Shown piece after piece: positions 1 through 8,422 of a stretch of 26,565 nucleotides of DNA; the first letter of the stretch is position 1; each line of letters opens with the position of its first letter. The translations under genes and the position numbers were made by a program. This DNA comes from an uncultured Clostridia bacterium (GTDB lineage: Bacteria; Bacillota; Clostridia; UBA1381): NCBI GenBank assembly GCA_910585795.1, contig CAJUFV010000136.1, forward strand, positions 1-26,565, in the 5' to 3' direction. The notes under the pieces were generated by a model. It was not told the origin of the DNA, made no database searches, and worked only from the letters and a program-made list of their open reading frames with translations.

Positions 1-85
1 GTGTAACCGTGTTACGAATAATAGTAATTTTTTTATTTGCCTGAATGAAACGGGAAATACTTAAGCTTGATAAATGGAGATTAGT
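1..85. other. Left-edge intergenic sequence before hflX
   Basis: No gene is recognisable here. A small inverted repeat (GTAAC, three bases, GTTAC at about 3-15) is followed by a T-run near 30-36. It could be the tail of a terminator for a gene outside the window, but the stem is only 5 bp. No convincing promoter for hflX is visible, so hflX may be transcribed from further upstream. Confidence 0.3.
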
Positions 86-1351
86 ATGGAAAATAACGAG
101 GAAATACAAGAAAGAATAATACTTGCGGGAGTACATCGAGGTATAAAAGAGGTGTTGTGGGATACAACAGAGGAGTCCATTCGCGAGCTTGGGGAGCTTG
201 CGAAAACAGCCGGCGGTATTGTTGCAGGTGAAATGATACAGAATAAGTCTGATATAGAGAGTGCCACTTATATGGGAGAGGGAAAGCTTGAGGAATTGAA
301 AAACGCCGTACAAGCGCTGGACGCTGACATGGTTGTGTTTGATGATGAGCTGTCTCCTATGCAAATGCGGAATATAACGGATTTTCTCGGTGTAAAAGTA
401 CTTGACCGTTCCATGCTTATACTGGATATTTTTGCTATGCGCGCTCAAAGCGGCGAGGGTAAGCTGCAGGTAGAGCTTGCGCAGCTTAAATATAGACTGC
501 CTCGTCTGCGTGGATTTGGTGTGGAAATGAGCCGTACAGGCGCGGGTATAGGCACAAGAGGGCCCGGAGAAACACGCCTTGAAAGTGATAGACGGCACAT
601 TCACCGCAGGATAGCAGCTCTTGAAGCGGAAATAAAAGAACTAAAAAAGCATAGAGAGCTTATACGCGCCAGACGCAGGAAAGACGGTGTTATAACAGTG
701 GCGCTGGTTGGATATACAAACGCCGGAAAATCTACGCTGCTCAACACATTGACAGACGCAAGCGTATTCGCGGAGGATAAACTTTTTGCTACGCTTGACC
801 CTACCTCGCGCGCCATAACACTTGATGACAACAGAAAAATATTGCTTGTAGATACGGTTGGTTTTATAAGGAAGTTGCCGCATCATCTTGTTGAGGCTTT
901 TAAATCTACTCTTGAAGAGGCTGTGGTAGCTGACATGCTTCTGCATGTTATAGACGCTTCCGGCACGGAAATGGATAATCAGATGACAGTTGTGTCACAT
1001 GTTCTGTCAGATATAGGGGCATCTGGAAAGCCTGTTATTAATGTATTCAATAAATGCGATAGGCTTGAAATGTATCTGTCAGAATTTTCAGATAATGGAA
1101 ATAGTGTATATATAAGCGCAAAAGATAGAATAAACATAGATAAGCTGATGGAAGCTATTTCTAATGTCGCTCCCGGAAGAAAACAGAGCGTGGCGGTATG
1201 TATTCCGTACAGCGAAGGCTCGCTTGTTAGTGAGCTTCACGAAACACAGAAGGTTATTTCAGAAAAATACAGTGAAAACGGTACGGAAATGGAGCTTATG
1301 GTAGATGCCAGGATGTACGATAGAATAAAAAAATATATAGGGAGTATATAA
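86..1351 (+). CDS. hflX: GTPase HflX
   Basis: Ribosome-associated GTPase that binds the 50S subunit and helps split or rescue stalled 70S ribosomes (known for the family). The protein is 421 residues, a usual length. The N-terminal HflX domain contains the glycine-rich segment GAGIGTRGPGE (about 152-162), followed by a helical linker rich in Arg, Lys and Glu (165-200). The G domain shows G1 GYTNAGKST (209-217), G3 DTVGF (256-260) and G4 NKCD (322-325). An ATG also exists at 74, but GGAG at 76-79 lies inside that extension and is correctly spaced for the ATG at 86, so 86 is preferred. The stop overlaps the next start (TAATG), implying translational coupling with the YigZ gene. Confidence 0.95.
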   Translation: MENNEEIQERIILAGVHRGIKEVLWDTTEESIRELGELAKTAGGIVAGEMIQNKSDIESATYMGEGKLEELKNAVQALDADMVVFDDELSPMQMRNITDFLGVKVLDRSMLILDIFAMRAQSGEGKLQVELAQLKYRLPRLRGFGVEMSRTGAGIGTRGPGETRLESDRRHIHRRIAALEAEIKELKKHRELIRARRRKDGVITVALVGYTNAGKSTLLNTLTDASVFAEDKLFATLDPTSRAITLDDNRKILLVDTVGFIRKLPHHLVEAFKSTLEEAVVADMLLHVIDASGTEMDNQMTVVSHVLSDIGASGKPVINVFNKCDRLEMYLSEFSDNGNSVYISAKDRINIDKLMEAISNVAPGRKQSVAVCIPYSEGSLVSELHETQKVISEKYSENGTEMELMVDARMYDRIKKYIGSI

Positions 1352-1989
1352 TGTCAGTAAAGGACGTATATAAAACTGTAAAAGAGCAGTCACAGTCATT
1401 GCTTATAGAGAAAAAATCAAAATTTATTGCAAATGTGAAGCCGGTGAATAATGAGGAAGAAGCGCTTGAGTTTCTTGCGCGGATGCGTTCGGAATATTCG
1501 GACGCAACACATAATGTTTACGCATATGTGATTGACGAGAATAATATTTTTAGATATAGTGATGACGGTGAACCGTCGGGAACGGCGGGAATGCCGGTGC
1601 TTGACGCGATACGCAAGGCTGGAATTGTTGATGTTATTGTTGTTGTTACCCGTTACTTTGGAGGGACGCTTTTAGGCACAGGAGGACTTGTACATACCTA
1701 CGGCGCTTCTGCAAAACAGGGGCTTATTAAGTCAGGGATAGTCACAAGACAGCTTTGCGATATATTATCTGTAAAGGTTGATTACACTCTTCACGGAAAA
1801 ATACAGCATGAGATTGCTTCAAAAGAGTATTTGCTTTCAGACACGATTTATGAGGATTTGGTGACGTTTATCATATCAAGTCCGGTTGATATGACAGATA
1901 AGATAATGGCAGATATTGTAAATATGACGAATGGTAACGCAATTTGTGAAAAGACGGATAAAAAATATGTGGATGTGGAGGAGATATAG
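1351..1989 (+). CDS. YigZ/IMPACT family protein (UPF0029)
   Basis: Member of the YigZ/IMPACT family (212 aa, usual length). Its cellular role in bacteria is poorly defined; the eukaryotic relative IMPACT is tied to translational control. The N-terminal domain shows the family hallmarks KKSKFIA (21-27), a run around HNVYAY (54-59), FRYSDDGEPSGTAGMP (67-82) and VTRYFGGTLLGTGGL (99-113). The C-terminal part (about 140-205) fits the ferredoxin-like second domain. The start ATG shares one base with the hflX stop, and GGAG at 1341-1344 is well placed. The gene is in an operon with hflX, which is consistent with a translation-related job but does not prove it. Confidence 0.92.
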   Translation: MSVKDVYKTVKEQSQSLLIEKKSKFIANVKPVNNEEEALEFLARMRSEYSDATHNVYAYVIDENNIFRYSDDGEPSGTAGMPVLDAIRKAGIVDVIVVVTRYFGGTLLGTGGLVHTYGASAKQGLIKSGIVTRQLCDILSVKVDYTLHGKIQHEIASKEYLLSDTIYEDLVTFIISSPVDMTDKIMADIVNMTNGNAICEKTDKKYVDVEEI

Positions 1990-1991
1990 TG

Positions 1992-2612
1992 ATGAAAAAA
2001 ATATTAGCAGTTATAGGCTCCGCGGCGCTCGCGTTGGCGCTTGCTTCAGGAGGGTACATAGCAGGGCAGAGAAATCAGCTAAGCAGTATAACTTCTGCTT
2101 TGCCGAGAGAAACTATAGAAAATACGGTTAAAACTGAAAACAGCACAATGCCTTTTAAAGAAGAAATGCCTCCTCCGGTCAATGCAGCCGAAGTTATGCA
2201 GCCTGAAAGGAATATAATAGAAAAAAATTCGTCAACAGCAATTCAGGACGGATGGACAGAGGTTAAAAGTTTTAATCCTGTTATGCTGGGGGACGTTAAG
2301 GCTCAGGTTAGATTGTGTACATCAGCTGAAAAGGATTCTGACGGTGAATTTTTGTGGGATGACGGAAATCAGTGGGTACTTGAGGTAATGATTGATAACA
2401 ACAGCTTTTATACTCTTTTAAATAAGTATGTACAGCTGGGCAAGGTAGATGTAATGGTAGGTACAGATGAAAATGGAGAATATGTGATAACTGCGGTTAT
2501 TTCTACCGGCAGCGGACTGGTAGCTGAAAAATATACATACAACGGTACTGCTTTTGAAGGACAGACGGTTTACAATTCAGGAGTGCTGAATGTATGGGGT
2601 TCAACATTTTAA
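1992..2612 (+). CDS. Membrane-anchored or secreted protein of unknown function
   Basis: I do not recognise the family. The 206-residue product begins with a Lys-Lys pair and a hydrophobic alanine/leucine-rich segment (about 4-24), a signal peptide or N-terminal anchor with no lipobox cysteine. Residues 30-85 form a Glu/Pro/Asn-rich, low-complexity linker, and 90-206 look like a compact beta-rich extracytoplasmic domain rich in aromatics and Gly-Asp turns. The ATG at 1992 is chosen over the GTG at 1989 because GGAGGAG at 1977-1983 is 8 nt from it. It follows the YigZ stop by 2 nt and precedes trxA by 52 nt, so it belongs to the hflX operon. An envelope function is inferred only from the N-terminus. 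Confidence 0.8.
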   Translation: MKKILAVIGSAALALALASGGYIAGQRNQLSSITSALPRETIENTVKTENSTMPFKEEMPPPVNAAEVMQPERNIIEKNSSTAIQDGWTEVKSFNPVMLGDVKAQVRLCTSAEKDSDGEFLWDDGNQWVLEVMIDNNSFYTLLNKYVQLGKVDVMVGTDENGEYVITAVISTGSGLVAEKYTYNGTAFEGQTVYNSGVLNVWGSTF

Positions 2613-2664
2613 TGTATAAAAAATCCGAATAATTTTTTGGGTTTTATGAAAGGAGTTTTTATAA

Positions 2665-2982
2665 ATGGAAATTAATTTGACAAGCACAACGTATGAGGGA
2701 GAAGTTCTTAAATCGGATGTACCGGTAATTGTGGATTTTTGGGCTGACTGGTGCGGTCCGTGCAGGATGGTTGCTCCGGTTATTTCACAGCTTGCAAAGG
2801 AGTATGACGGAAAAGTAAAGGTATGTAAGGTAAATGTTGATGATGAGGGAGAAATAGCCGCTCAGAATGCTATTGTCTCAATTCCTACTGTTATTTTGTT
2901 TGTGGACGGTAAGCCTGTTAAGAAGCTGGTGGGAGCTCATTCTGCTGATGATTATGAAGAGGTAATCGAGCAATTTATATGA
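2665..2982 (+). CDS. trxA: Thioredoxin
   Basis: Small cytoplasmic protein-disulfide reductase, normally recharged by thioredoxin reductase and supplying electrons to ribonucleotide reductase and peroxiredoxins. At 105 aa it is a single-domain thioredoxin. The active site WCGPC is at 29-33, the buried acid is within VDFWADW (23-29), and the cis-proline loop SIPT is at 72-75. AAAGGAG at 2649-2655 sits 9 nt before the ATG. No reductase gene lies nearby. It is the last gene of the hflX unit, and a strong terminator follows directly. Confidence 0.96.
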   Translation: MEINLTSTTYEGEVLKSDVPVIVDFWADWCGPCRMVAPVISQLAKEYDGKVKVCKVNVDDEGEIAAQNAIVSIPTVILFVDGKPVKKLVGAHSADDYEEVIEQFI

Positions 2983-2990
2983 TAAGCATT

Positions 2991-3049
2991 CAAAACACGT
3001 ATAATTATTCGGTGATATGAATAATTATACGTGTTTTGTTTTTGTTTTT
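2991..3049 (+). terminator. Rho-independent terminator after trxA
   Basis: Two perfectly complementary 20-nt arms (2991-3010 and 3019-3038) flank an 8-nt loop, followed by an interrupted T-run (3039-3049). The stem is unusually long and AT-rich. It separates the hflX-trxA unit from the argD promoter. Confidence 0.93.
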
Positions 3050-3069
3050 GAACTTTTTATAAAAAATAC

Positions 3070-3098
3070 TTGCATTTTTATTCAAATAGTAGTATAAT
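3070..3098 (+). promoter_or_regulatory. Sigma-A promoter for argD-argF-GNAT
   Basis: The -35 TTGCAT (3070-3075) and -10 TATAAT (3093-3098) are separated by exactly 17 bp, placing transcription start near 3105 and a short leader before the argD RBS. The -10 lies inside an ARG-box-like sequence (3091-3104). Confidence 0.85.
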
Positions 3099-3104
3099 TA
3101 TTAA
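3091..3104. promoter_or_regulatory. Candidate ArgR (ARG-box-like) operator at the argD promoter
   Basis: The 14-mer AGTATAATTATTAA agrees with the ARG-box core TGAATWWWWATTCA at 11 of 14 positions by my count and covers the -10 element, a position where a repressor would block polymerase. The 11-mer TATAATTATTA recurs at the argC -10. AT-rich matches arise easily by chance and no argR gene is in the window, so this is suggestive only. Confidence 0.35.
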
Positions 3105-3132
3105 CATATTTCAAATTAAAGGGGCGTATATA

Positions 3133-4323
3133 ATGCTAGAAGATATTATTCAGCTGGATAAAAAATATTATATGAATACATTTGGTAACAGACTGCCTGT
3201 ATGCTTTGAAAAAGGAGAAGGCTTGAAGCTGTTTGATGATAAAGGGAATATATATTATGATTTTTTGGGCGGTATAGCTGTGAATTCGCTTGGACATGGT
3301 CATAAGGATTTTATAGCCGCGCTTAAAAATCAGCTTGACAGGGTAATACACACGTCAAGTCTTTATTACATAGAAAATCAGGCACGGCTTGCGCAGAAGC
3401 TGGCTGAGAATAGCTGCGCGGAAAAAATATTTTTTGCTAACAGCGGAGCGGAGGCAAACGAGGGAGCGTTTAAATTAGCTAAAATTTATCATTATAAAAA
3501 AGGTACCGGAAAATATGAGATAATATCACTTGATAAATCTTTTCACGGCAGAACGCTTGCCGCTGTAGCGGCTACCGGACAGGAAAAGTATCAGAAGCCA
3601 TATTATCCTCTGACACCGGGATTTAAACAGGTTAAGCCAAATGATTTTGAAGCGGTGCTTGAGGCAGTGACGGATACAACAGCGGCGATTATGATAGAGC
3701 TTATACAGGGAGAAAGCGGCGTTTACCCTATGGATAGGGAGTATGTTCAAAAGCTGAGAAAGTTATGTGACGAAAAGGATATTGTACTGATTTTTGATGA
3801 GGTACAGACGGGTATGGGAAGAACAGGCAGGCTTTTCGCGCATCAGCTTTATGATGTTGAGCCTGATATATTTACATCGGCTAAGGCTTTAGGCGGCGGT
3901 ATACCGATAGGAGCGGTCTGTGCCGGCAAAAAGCTGTCCGAAGTATTTGAGCCAGGTGACCACGGCACAACATTTGGAGGTAATCCGTTTGCGACTGCAG
4001 CAGGGCTGGCGGTGTTTGATATTTATGAGAAGGAGCAGCTTGTCGGAAATGCTGATAAAATGGGTAAATATTTTTTTGACAAGTTAAATTCGTTACGTAA
4101 CATTTCTGATAAAATAACTGATGTAAGAGGCTTTGGACTTCTTATAGGAATTCAGATAAAGGATGAAATTGCTAAAAAGGTATCAGACAGTTTGTTTGAA
4201 AACAGATTCCTTGTAAGCTTGTGCGGAGGAAATACAATAAGAATCGCGCCGCCTCTTATTATTAAAGAGAATGATATTGATTTGTTTGTTAATTCTTTAG
4301 AAAAAATATTGGAGGAATTTTAA
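3133..4323 (+). CDS. argD: Acetylornithine aminotransferase
   Basis: PLP-dependent class-III aminotransferase that converts N-acetylglutamate semialdehyde to N-acetylornithine in arginine synthesis (often also serving succinyl-DAP in lysine synthesis). The product is 396 aa, normal for ArgD. Visible features are the cofactor-binding NSGAEANE (103-110), FHGRT (137-141), the PLP-contacting FDEVQTGMGR (221-230) and the Schiff-base lysine K251 in SAKALGGG. The ATG at 3133 is used because AAAGGGG (3118-3124) precedes it and the longer reading frame from 3070 would run through the promoter. It ends 1 nt before argF. Acetylornithine specificity rests partly on the adjacent argF. Confidence 0.94.
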   Translation: MLEDIIQLDKKYYMNTFGNRLPVCFEKGEGLKLFDDKGNIYYDFLGGIAVNSLGHGHKDFIAALKNQLDRVIHTSSLYYIENQARLAQKLAENSCAEKIFFANSGAEANEGAFKLAKIYHYKKGTGKYEIISLDKSFHGRTLAAVAATGQEKYQKPYYPLTPGFKQVKPNDFEAVLEAVTDTTAAIMIELIQGESGVYPMDREYVQKLRKLCDEKDIVLIFDEVQTGMGRTGRLFAHQLYDVEPDIFTSAKALGGGIPIGAVCAGKKLSEVFEPGDHGTTFGGNPFATAAGLAVFDIYEKEQLVGNADKMGKYFFDKLNSLRNISDKITDVRGFGLLIGIQIKDEIAKKVSDSLFENRFLVSLCGGNTIRIAPPLIIKENDIDLFVNSLEKILEEF

Positions 4324-4324
4324 A

Positions 4325-5242
4325 ATGAAGGATTTAATTAGTTTACATGATTTGACATCAGATGAAGTAAAAGAACTGCTGGAGCTCGGAATAAAGCTTA
4401 AAGCAGAACAAAAGGCTGGAAAAGAGCATCATATACTCAAAGGTAAGACTCTGGGTATGATTTTTACCAAATCATCAACACGAACCAGAGTTTCATTTGA
4501 GGTTGGTATGACACAGCTTGGAGGATATCCGCTGTTTTTGTCTTCAAATGATATTCAGCTTGGCAGAGGGGAGACTATTTATGATACTGCGAAGGTGCTG
4601 GAGAGGATGCTTGACGGCATTATGATAAGAACATATGCTCATCAGGATGTCCTGGATTTAGCGGAATATGCGGATATTCCGGTTATTAATGCGCTGACAG
4701 ATTTACTGCACCCCTGTCAGGTGCTTGCTGACTTGATGACGGCTTATGAGCATAAGGGCAGACTGGAGGGATTAAAGCTGGCATATATAGGCGACGGCAA
4801 TAATATGGCTCATTCGCTTATGTATGGATGCGCAAAGGCCGGGCTAGACTGCGCGGTTGCGGCTCCTGACGATTATCAGTGTGATGCTCAGGTAATAGAA
4901 AATGCGAAAGAAGATTTTAAAAAGTCGGGCAGAGAGCTTGTTTTGACAAATGACCCTATTGAGGCTATAAGAAATGCCGATATTGTGTATACAGATACAT
5001 GGGTTTCTATGGGACAGGAAAATGAAAAGGCTGAAAGGCAGAAGGTATTTATGCCTTATCAGGTAAACAGTGAACTTTTCGGTTATGCTGACAGTGAAGC
5101 AATATTTATGCACTGCCTTCCCGCATACCGCGGATATGAGGTTACAGAGGAAGTTATTGACGGAGCGCGCAGTGTAATTTTTGATGAGGCTGAAAACAGA
5201 CTTCATGCCCAGAAAGCTGTTATGGCCGTGTTAATGGGATAA
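4325..5242 (+). CDS. argF: Ornithine carbamoyltransferase
   Basis: Transfers the carbamoyl group from carbamoyl phosphate to ornithine, giving citrulline. The protein is 305 aa, the usual length. The carbamoyl-phosphate site SSTRTR is at 50-55, HPCQ at 129-132, the ornithine-side DTWVSMG at 224-230 and the catalytic HCLP at 263-266. All the expected active-site residues are present. GGAGG at 4311-4315, inside the end of argD, provides the RBS, so argD and argF are tightly coupled. An anabolic role is favoured by the argD neighbour and by the lack of arcA or arcC nearby. Confidence 0.96.
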   Translation: MKDLISLHDLTSDEVKELLELGIKLKAEQKAGKEHHILKGKTLGMIFTKSSTRTRVSFEVGMTQLGGYPLFLSSNDIQLGRGETIYDTAKVLERMLDGIMIRTYAHQDVLDLAEYADIPVINALTDLLHPCQVLADLMTAYEHKGRLEGLKLAYIGDGNNMAHSLMYGCAKAGLDCAVAAPDDYQCDAQVIENAKEDFKKSGRELVLTNDPIEAIRNADIVYTDTWVSMGQENEKAERQKVFMPYQVNSELFGYADSEAIFMHCLPAYRGYEVTEEVIDGARSVIFDEAENRLHAQKAVMAVLMG

Positions 5243-5293
5243 AGCGGACTGCTTGCGGAAAAAATAAACTTCAAAGTAAAAGGGAGAAAAATA

Positions 5294-5791
5294 ATGAATA
5301 CGGATTTTCAGTCATTATTTCAGGTACGGACGGCAGACTACAGTGATATACCTGCGATAATGAATATAACCCGTGAGGCGTTTGTGAAATATCAGCAGAT
5401 GTCGGGGGTTGAAAACCTTGCGGCTCTTGAGGAGTCATATAATGATGTAAAGCATGATATAGATACAAAGGTGGTGTTAATAGCGCTGTCTGACGGAGAG
5501 CCTGTCGGAAGTGTGCGTGTGGAGGTGTTTCCGGATAATACGGCGTATCTTTCACGTTTTGCCGTAAAGGTTACAAGTCAGAATAATGGTATAGGCAAAT
5601 CAATCATGAATCTTGTTGATAAGATAATGATGAAAAAAGGCGTTAGGGAAATGAGGCTTCATACAGGAGCGAAAATAACATCTCTTATACGTTTTTATTA
5701 TGGCCGAGGTTTTTACATAGATTCTACTGATAAATCACGCGGATATGTCCGCGCATTGCTTGTTAAGGAATATCAGGAAAAGGATTGCTGA
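5294..5791 (+). CDS. GNAT-family N-acetyltransferase
   Basis: Single GNAT domain (165 aa). The acetyl-CoA pyrophosphate loop is visible as SQNNGIG (95-101), preceded by the beta strand YLSRFAV (85-91) and followed by the helix starting at 102. The motif-B region FYYGRGFY is at 134-141. GNAT substrates cannot be read from the fold. It is the third gene of the argD-argF transcript, 51 nt after argF, with its own AAGGGAG site and a terminator behind it. Because argJ and a canonical argA are missing here, acetylation of glutamate (an ArgA-like job) is a testable hypothesis. Protein or small-molecule acetylation are equally possible on sequence alone. Confidence 0.85.
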   Translation: MNTDFQSLFQVRTADYSDIPAIMNITREAFVKYQQMSGVENLAALEESYNDVKHDIDTKVVLIALSDGEPVGSVRVEVFPDNTAYLSRFAVKVTSQNNGIGKSIMNLVDKIMMKKGVREMRLHTGAKITSLIRFYYGRGFYIDSTDKSRGYVRALLVKEYQEKDC

Positions 5792-5795
5792 TAAG

Positions 5796-5827
5796 AAAAT
5801 GTCGTTCCTAATGGAATGACATTTTTT
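5796..5827 (+). terminator. Rho-independent terminator after the argDF-GNAT unit
   Basis: Arms 5796-5808 and 5813-5825 form a 13-bp stem with one G-U pair and a 4-nt loop, and the right arm runs into six T's. It begins a few bases after the GNAT stop. Confidence 0.92.
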
Positions 5828-5874
5828 ATATTGTAACATGCGTTAAAAAGATGGTAAAGTAGAGTCACTTATGA

Positions 5875-5880
5875 TATAAT
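5875..5880 (+). promoter_or_regulatory. Probable -10 element for the SLH-GH5 gene
   Basis: A perfect TATAAT lies between the upstream terminator and the AAAAGGGG ribosome binding site (about 5891-5898). No good -35 is seen at 16-18 bp, so the promoter may be activator-dependent or the hexamer may be incidental. Confidence 0.5.
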
Positions 5881-5906
5881 TAATAATATAAAAAGGGGAT
5901 GATTAT

Positions 5907-7427
5907 ATGAAAAAGACAGTATTTATATGTATGTTTGCATTGGTTATGATGATGGTATCGTTTGCGTATGGATTTTCGGATGTAAATGATAACGACTGGT
6001 TTTATGAAAATGTAACCGAGATGACAGGTAATGGTTATTTAAGCGGTTATGAGGACGGTTCATTTCGTCCAGCAGGAATTATTACAAAAGCCGAGCTTGT
6101 AAGTGTGATATGCAGAGTCAATGCGATTAAAGAGAAAAAGGCTCGAAATGCTCATTGGTCGGGGGGAATGATGACTGCCGCGCTTGACGCCGGATATTAT
6201 GACTGGGATGAAATTCCGCCTTCAGGTGAAGCGTATGACGAGCCTATAACACGTCAGCTTGCTGTCAAAATTGTTATGAAGGCTTTTTTACCGGATATAA
6301 AGGGAGATTATAATGCGGTTTCACAAACGGTTAAGGATTTTTCACAGCTTGACGGACGGTATTATGACAGCGTTATCGCAGCATATTGTAATGGAATTGT
6401 ATTTGGAGACAACGAAGGGAATATTAATCCTAAAGCATATATGACACGGGCGGAGGCTTGCGCGATAATAATGCGCGCGGCAAATAAAAAAGGTGATTTA
6501 AAGCCTTATGAAAAGCCTGTTGCTTCGGAAACACCTGTAACACCTTCAAAGAGCGGTGTGAATGTTAACGGAAAGCTACGTGTTGAAGATAATAAGCTTG
6601 TTAATGATAAAGGAGAAAGCGTTGTGTTACATGGAATGTCAAGTCATGGGCTGCAATGGTTTTCTTCTTTCACGGCGGAGGAGGCTATAAAAGCAACTGC
6701 TGATTATGGAGCTAATTTGTTTCGGTGCGCCATGTATACAGATGAAGGAGGATATATCAGTAACGCGTCTATGAAGGATACGCTTATAAGCGCGGTAGAT
6801 AACGCGGTAAAACATGATATGTATGTTATAATTGACTGGCATATACTGTCTGACGGTAATCCGCTTTTATATGTGGATGAGGCGGAGAAATTTTTTGCGG
6901 AAATGTCTTTTAAATATAAGGATAATCCCGCTGTTATATATGAAATATGCAATGAGCCTAACGGGAATATTTCATGGGGAGAGAATGTTAAGCCTTATGC
7001 GGAAAGAATTATTTCTGTTATACGGAAGAACAGTGACGGTATTATACTGGTAGGGAATCCGACTTGGAGTCAGGATTTACATGAAGTGGCGAAAAGTCCT
7101 CTGGATGCTGAAAATATCATGTATACATGCCATTTTTACGCGGGTACACACACTGACTGGCTTCGTGAACGTATACTAGACTGCGGACTTCCTGTATTTA
7201 TTTCTGAGTGGGGAACAAGTGCGGCAGATGGAAACGGCGGAGTATATCTTGACGAAGCTCAGAAATGGATAGATTTTATGAATGAGCATAGTATAAGCTG
7301 GGCCAACTGGTCTTTATGCGATAAAAACGAAAGCTCTGCCGCTATTGTCAGCGGCGCTGATATGAGTGACGGTATAAGCGAGGATGAGCTTACGGAAAGC
7401 GGAAAATTTGTTTTCAGTAATTTTTAA
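5907..7427 (+). CDS. Secreted SLH-domain GH5 endoglucanase
   Basis: Predicted surface-anchored glycoside hydrolase family 5 enzyme cutting beta-1,4-glucan. A signal peptide (1-22) is followed by S-layer-homology repeats (about 23-75 with FSDVNDNDWFYE and GYEDGSFRP, a weaker middle one, and 143-195 with FGDNEGNINPKAYMTRAE) that normally bind pyruvylated wall polymers. A Pro/Ser/Thr linker (200-217) leads to the GH5 barrel (about 220-506). The acid/base is E350 in NEP and the nucleophile E434 in ISEWG, with HGMSSHG at 242-248 near the start of the barrel, as in subfamily-2-like cellulases. Exact substrate (cellulose, mixed-linkage glucan, mannan) is inferred. It sits alone between terminators, unrelated to the arg genes around it. 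Confidence 0.93.
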   Translation: MKKTVFICMFALVMMMVSFAYGFSDVNDNDWFYENVTEMTGNGYLSGYEDGSFRPAGIITKAELVSVICRVNAIKEKKARNAHWSGGMMTAALDAGYYDWDEIPPSGEAYDEPITRQLAVKIVMKAFLPDIKGDYNAVSQTVKDFSQLDGRYYDSVIAAYCNGIVFGDNEGNINPKAYMTRAEACAIIMRAANKKGDLKPYEKPVASETPVTPSKSGVNVNGKLRVEDNKLVNDKGESVVLHGMSSHGLQWFSSFTAEEAIKATADYGANLFRCAMYTDEGGYISNASMKDTLISAVDNAVKHDMYVIIDWHILSDGNPLLYVDEAEKFFAEMSFKYKDNPAVIYEICNEPNGNISWGENVKPYAERIISVIRKNSDGIILVGNPTWSQDLHEVAKSPLDAENIMYTCHFYAGTHTDWLRERILDCGLPVFISEWGTSAADGNGGVYLDEAQKWIDFMNEHSISWANWSLCDKNESSAAIVSGADMSDGISEDELTESGKFVFSNF

Positions 7428-7450
7428 TGTTTAAATGTGTGTGTACGGTG

Positions 7451-7467
7451 GTATATATAATATATAC
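7451..7467. repeat. 17-bp palindrome upstream of the cytidylate-kinase-like gene
   Basis: GTATATAT, one central A, then ATATATAC: perfect 8-bp arms. It contains a TATAAT (7456-7461) and lies 22 nt before the start codon, so it may be a promoter -10 with an overlapping operator. A -35 is not evident. Simple TA alternation weakens the case. Confidence 0.4.
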
Positions 7468-7489
7468 TCAAAGAGAGGATGTGTGACTT

Positions 7490-8032
7490 ATGAAATTGAT
7501 TATTACGATTGCAAGAAGCTATGGAAGCGGCGGCAAGGAAATTGGTAAGGAGCTGGCAAAGGCGCTTGACATTAAATATTACGGACGTGAGATATTTGAG
7601 ATGTCCGGCGGAGATGGAGCAAGCTCAGGTGACGATGAAAGTATACACATGTCTTCTTTTGATGAGGCGGATGCGTTGTTTCGTCAGCAGGCAAAAACTA
7701 TTCATGAAATTGCTGACAAAGAAAGCTGTGTTATTGTCGGTCGCTGTGCGGATTATGTATTGCGCGATATGGATAATGTAGTTAAAATTTATTTGCATGC
7801 GCCTTTGCGTGACTGTATGCGCAGAGTTATAAGATTATATGAGCTTAATCCGGATGACGCAAAAAGTCTTATTCATTCTATGAATAAAACCAGAGGAGAC
7901 TATTATGAGCATAATACCGGACAATTGTGGTCAGACCCTACACATTATGATTTATGCATTAATACGGCCGGTATTAATACGCAGCAGTGTATTGCTATAA
8001 TTAAGAACTATATTGATGTGCGTTTGAAATGA
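7490..8032 (+). CDS. Cytidylate kinase-like family protein
   Basis: P-loop protein of the cytidylate-kinase-like family (PF13189), 180 aa. The N-terminus ITIARSYGSGGKEIG carries the nucleotide loop GSGGKE (12-17), where the usual Ser/Thr after Lys is Glu, as is common in this family. A second conserved strand reads CVIVGRCADYVL, and an arginine-rich lid segment follows near 100-110. True cytidylate kinase is longer (about 220 aa), and the in vivo substrate of this family is not known to me, so the name is structural. The RBS is GAGG at 7475-7478. A perfect terminator follows. Confidence 0.85.
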   Translation: MKLIITIARSYGSGGKEIGKELAKALDIKYYGREIFEMSGGDGASSGDDESIHMSSFDEADALFRQQAKTIHEIADKESCVIVGRCADYVLRDMDNVVKIYLHAPLRDCMRRVIRLYELNPDDAKSLIHSMNKTRGDYYEHNTGQLWSDPTHYDLCINTAGINTQQCIAIIKNYIDVRLK

Positions 8033-8066
8033 TTGAGATATAGCTGCTATTTTGAATAAGATGTAT

Positions 8067-8101
8067 AAAAGGAGCCATTTTATATAAAAATGGCTCCTTT
8101 T
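8067..8101. terminator. Bidirectional terminator between convergent genes
   Basis: Perfect 15-nt arms (8067-8081 and 8087-8101) with a 5-nt loop, beginning with AAAA and ending with TTTT, so it can work in both directions. It separates the + strand kinase-like gene from the - strand DUF378 gene. Confidence 0.93.
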
Positions 8102-8104
8102 ATT

Positions 8105-8311
8105 TTACGCGTTCTGATTTCTTGGTACTTTTTCTTTGAAAAGTAAATTAATACACCACAATCCAGCAAGGCCGACTATCACATAGATAATTCTGCTTAT
8201 TAATGAAGCTTGTCCACCGAAAATTGCTGCTACAAGGTCAAATTTAAAAAGTCCTACAAGGAGCCAGTTTATTGCGCCGATTATAGTTATAATTAATGTT
8301 GTATTATTCAT
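8105..8311 (-). CDS. DUF378 (YuzA-like) small membrane protein
   Basis: A 68-residue protein with two transmembrane segments (about 5-28 and 37-60) and the DUF378 signature INWLLVGLF near 14-22, with GLAGLW in the second helix. DUF378 proteins are common in Firmicutes and have no established function. AAGGAG on the - strand, about 9-14 nt before the ATG, supports the start. No convincing promoter is seen in the 111-bp gap to the divergent DUF4830 gene. Confidence 0.9.
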   Translation of the reverse strand: MNNTTLIITIIGAINWLLVGLFKFDLVAAIFGGQASLISRIIYVIVGLAGLWCINLLFKEKVPRNQNA

Positions 8312-8422
8312 AGCCTTCTTCTCCTTAAATATAATATATTACATTTTAGTTTCGGCGGATTGGAGAGTTTTAAACGTGGTAATTTTTTCAAAAAATAATC
8401 ATATAATATACGGGGTGAGATA

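Noticed and set aside
2613..2664. Terminator between the unknown membrane-anchored gene and trxA
   Set aside because: Only a 7-bp AT-rich hairpin (AAAATCC/GGGTTTT) without a following T-run; it more likely leaves the operon intact.
3018..3031. ARG-box-like match (12 of 14) in the trxA terminator stem
   Set aside because: It lies inside a perfect terminator hairpin, whose own function explains the symmetry, and about 50 bp upstream of the argD -35. It is noted only as a possible auxiliary site.
5294..5791. GNAT gene as argJ
   Set aside because: ArgJ is a roughly 400-aa self-cleaving enzyme of another fold; this is a 165-aa acetyl-CoA-binding GNAT.
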